Assembly (NCBI GenBank): GCA_025933895.1
Contig: JAICZB010000074.1
Span: 1-9,073, forward strand
DNA: 9,073 bases
DNA from: Thermoleophilia bacterium
GTDB taxonomy: Bacteria > Actinomycetota > Thermoleophilia > Gaiellales > Gaiellaceae
Reading direction: 5' to 3'
In this document: in pieces, positions 7,727 through 9,073 of the stretch
How the letters are laid out: each line of letters starts with the position of its first letter
Numbering within the stretch: position 1 is the first letter of the stretch
Notes under the pieces: model-generated
Told to the model about the DNA's origin: nothing
The model's database searches: none
The model's input: only the letters and a program-made list of their open reading frames with translations
Program-made: the position numbers and the translations under genes

Positions 7727-8707
7727 ATGGTCGATGCAGGGGTGTGCCGCGGGAGCGAGCGTGCGCGGCTCGTGCGGCTGTGCGCAGCGATCTCGGGCGA
7801 CCGCGAAGTCGCCGAGGATCTCGCGCAGGAGACGCTGCTCGAGGCGTGGCGGCACAGGCACAAGCTGACCGACGCGCGCGGTGCCGACCGCTGGCTCGCG
7901 GCGATCGCACGCAACGTCTGCCTCCGCTGGAGCCGGACCCGGAGCGGCCTGCCCGTCCCCGTCGCCGAGCTTCCGGAACCGACGGCGCCGGCCGAGGACG
8001 ACATCGCCGAGCTGCTCGAGCTCCTGCCGCCGCAGAGCCGGGACGCGATGGTGCAGCGGTACGTGCACGACCGGACGCATCAGGAGATCGCAGGCTCGCT
8101 CGGCATCAGCTCTGCTGCCGTCTCGATGCGCCTGACGCGCGGCAAGCAGTCCCTGCGGCAGGCCCTCGCCGAGGCGGAGTGGCGTCCCTCGGGAAGCACG
8201 TGCCCGCAGTGCGGCACGCGGAAGCTGCTCATGCGCCGGACGCCGACCGAGATCGAGTTCACGTGCGCCTCCTGCGCCCGGGGCGACGTGCTCGTCCGCT
8301 ATCCACTCGACAACCCCCAGTTCGCCCGGCTCGTCAGCGGCCTCCACCGTCCGACCGCGATGTTCCGCAGGGTCGGGGAGTGGGCGCTCCACTACTTCTC
8401 CGGTGGAGCCGGCGCGGACGCGGTCTGTACACGTTGCGGACAGCCGGTGACGGTACGAGCGCACGTGCGCCAGGGCGGGAACCGCGGTCTGTACGTCAGC
8501 TGTGCCGGTTGCGGCGAGGAGGTCTGGTCGTCGCTCGCCGGCATCTCGAACGGTCTGCCCGCCGTGCGTGAGCTGCGTCCGCGGCGGCTCCTCGAGGTGC
8601 GCGAGGAACGCGGCCTGATCGCGGTCGTGCACGGATCCCTCGGCGGCGGCCGCACGGTCGAGGCCGCATTCGATCGCACGACCTACGCCTTGCTCGGCGC
8701 CGCATAG
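7727..8707 (+). CDS. ECF-like sigma-70 family sigma factor with C-terminal double zinc-ribbon-like extension
   Basis: This 326-residue protein begins with sigma region 2 (about 10-72, with DREVAEDLAQETLLEAW and WLAAIARNVCLRW). An acidic linker and sigma region 4 follow (about 92-148: LLPPQSRDAMVQRYV, then the helix-turn-helix HQEIAGSLGISSAAVSMRL). It should direct RNA polymerase to specific promoters. ECF sigma factors are usually near 200 residues or less; here about 175 more follow. The extension has CPQC (159-162) with CASC (180-183), and CTRC (234-237) with CAGC (259-262). These are two four-cysteine sets that look like zinc ribbons or treble-clef knuckles. A cysteine-poor tail (about 285-326) ends the chain. 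No separate anti-sigma gene is visible nearby, so the extension may control activity itself, as in other ECF groups with C-terminal domains. The bound metal, if any, is unknown. The gene is followed after eight bases by a transporter gene. Confidence 0.85.
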   Translation: MVDAGVCRGSERARLVRLCAAISGDREVAEDLAQETLLEAWRHRHKLTDARGADRWLAAIARNVCLRWSRTRSGLPVPVAELPEPTAPAEDDIAELLELLPPQSRDAMVQRYVHDRTHQEIAGSLGISSAAVSMRLTRGKQSLRQALAEAEWRPSGSTCPQCGTRKLLMRRTPTEIEFTCASCARGDVLVRYPLDNPQFARLVSGLHRPTAMFRRVGEWALHYFSGGAGADAVCTRCGQPVTVRAHVRQGGNRGLYVSCAGCGEEVWSSLAGISNGLPAVRELRPRRLLEVREERGLIAVVHGSLGGGRTVEAAFDRTTYALLGAA

Positions 8708-8715
8708 GCCCCGCT

Positions 8716-9073
8716 GTGATCCGTCTTCTGCGGCAACGCAACTTCGCGCTGCTCTGGTTCGGCGGGCTCGTGTCCGTCGCCGGAGACTGGGTGCTCTACG
8801 CCGCGCTGCCGTTCTTCGTCTACGAGCGCACGCACTCGACGATCGCGACGGCCGGGATGGTCGCGGCGGAGCTCGGCCCGAGCATCCTCGTCGGCTCGTT
8901 TGCCGGTGTCTACGTCGACCGGCTCGACCGGAGGCGCGCGCTCGTCGTCACGAACGCGCTCCAGGCGTTGGCGGTGAGCGCGTTGCTCGTCGTCGCTCAC
9001 GGCGGCCCGTTGTGGGTCGTGTACGCGGTCGCCGCCGGGCAGTCGGTTCTCGCCTCGTTCTCGCAGCCCGCCG
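8716..9073 (+). CDS. Major facilitator superfamily transporter, N-terminal part (cut by window end)
   Basis: A GTG at 8716 opens a frame that runs to the window edge, giving about 119 residues. It begins IRLLRQRNFALLWFGGLVSV, the usual start of MFS exporters of the DHA/MFS_3 type. Hydrophobic helices follow at about 10-37, 45-68 and 76-95, with a fourth beginning near 102. The loop VDRLDRRRAL between helices 2 and 3 matches the conserved MFS motif A region. These proteins move drugs, siderophores or other small molecules out using proton exchange; the substrate cannot be told. The start lies eight bases after the sigma factor stop, so the two are probably cotranscribed. No clear ribosome binding site is seen, suggesting coupling or another start. 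An incomplete 3' end is due to the window, not truncation. Confidence 0.85.
   Translation, partial: MIRLLRQRNFALLWFGGLVSVAGDWVLYAALPFFVYERTHSTIATAGMVAAELGPSILVGSFAGVYVDRLDRRRALVVTNALQALAVSALLVVAHGGPLWVVYAVAAGQSVLASFSQPA

Noticed and set aside
5545..8004. An 819-codon minus-strand frame across the ABC, coiled-coil and sigma genes
   Set aside because: It runs across three better-supported genes in a different frame and yields an Arg-rich product without domains.
1..9073. CRISPR arrays, insertion sequences, tRNA or rRNA genes
   Set aside because: On reading I saw no regularly spaced repeats, transposase, terminal inverted repeats or tRNA-like clover-leaf sequence. Base composition looks even across the window, giving no sign of recent transfer.

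Overview
The window is very GC-rich. Nearly every base is coding, genes overlap or sit a few bases apart, and GTG starts occur. The gene content (UdgX, a multidomain cyclic-di-GMP protein, a heterodimeric ABC exporter, an ECF-type sigma factor) fits a high-GC actinobacterium. A deep-branching lineage such as Thermoleophilia is my guess from protein style; it is not shown by any marker gene here.

Layout. Bases 40-657 (minus) encode a UdgX-type uracil-DNA glycosylase with the diagnostic KRRIH loop. Divergent from it, 722-3469 (plus) encodes a 915-residue signalling protein read as GAF, GGDEF, GAF, GAF, HD-GYP, so one chain carries both a c-di-GMP synthase and a c-di-GMP phosphodiesterase domain. 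It runs tail to tail into a two-gene ABC exporter operon on the minus strand (6998 down to 3466). The converging stop codons share one CTAG. The two ABC half-transporters overlap by four bases (GTGA) and have complementary defects in their ATPase motifs, the signature of an asymmetric heterodimer.

Upstream of the ABC operon on the same strand is a small gene (7604-7077) for a charged coiled-coil protein with a proline/glutamate-rich tail, not assigned to a family. A divergent intergenic region of about 120 bases separates it from a plus-strand ECF-like sigma factor (7727-8707). Its C-terminal half is an unusual extension with two four-cysteine, zinc-ribbon-like modules. Eight bases after its stop begins a major facilitator superfamily transporter gene that runs off the right edge.

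How the genes may work together: the sigma factor and transporter probably share a transcript, and the ABC pair is almost certainly one complex. Nothing in the sequence ties the UdgX, c-di-GMP and transport genes into one pathway. The least ordinary items are the sigma factor with paired cysteine modules, the GGDEF/HD-GYP multi-GAF protein with an altered HHE motif, and UdgX.
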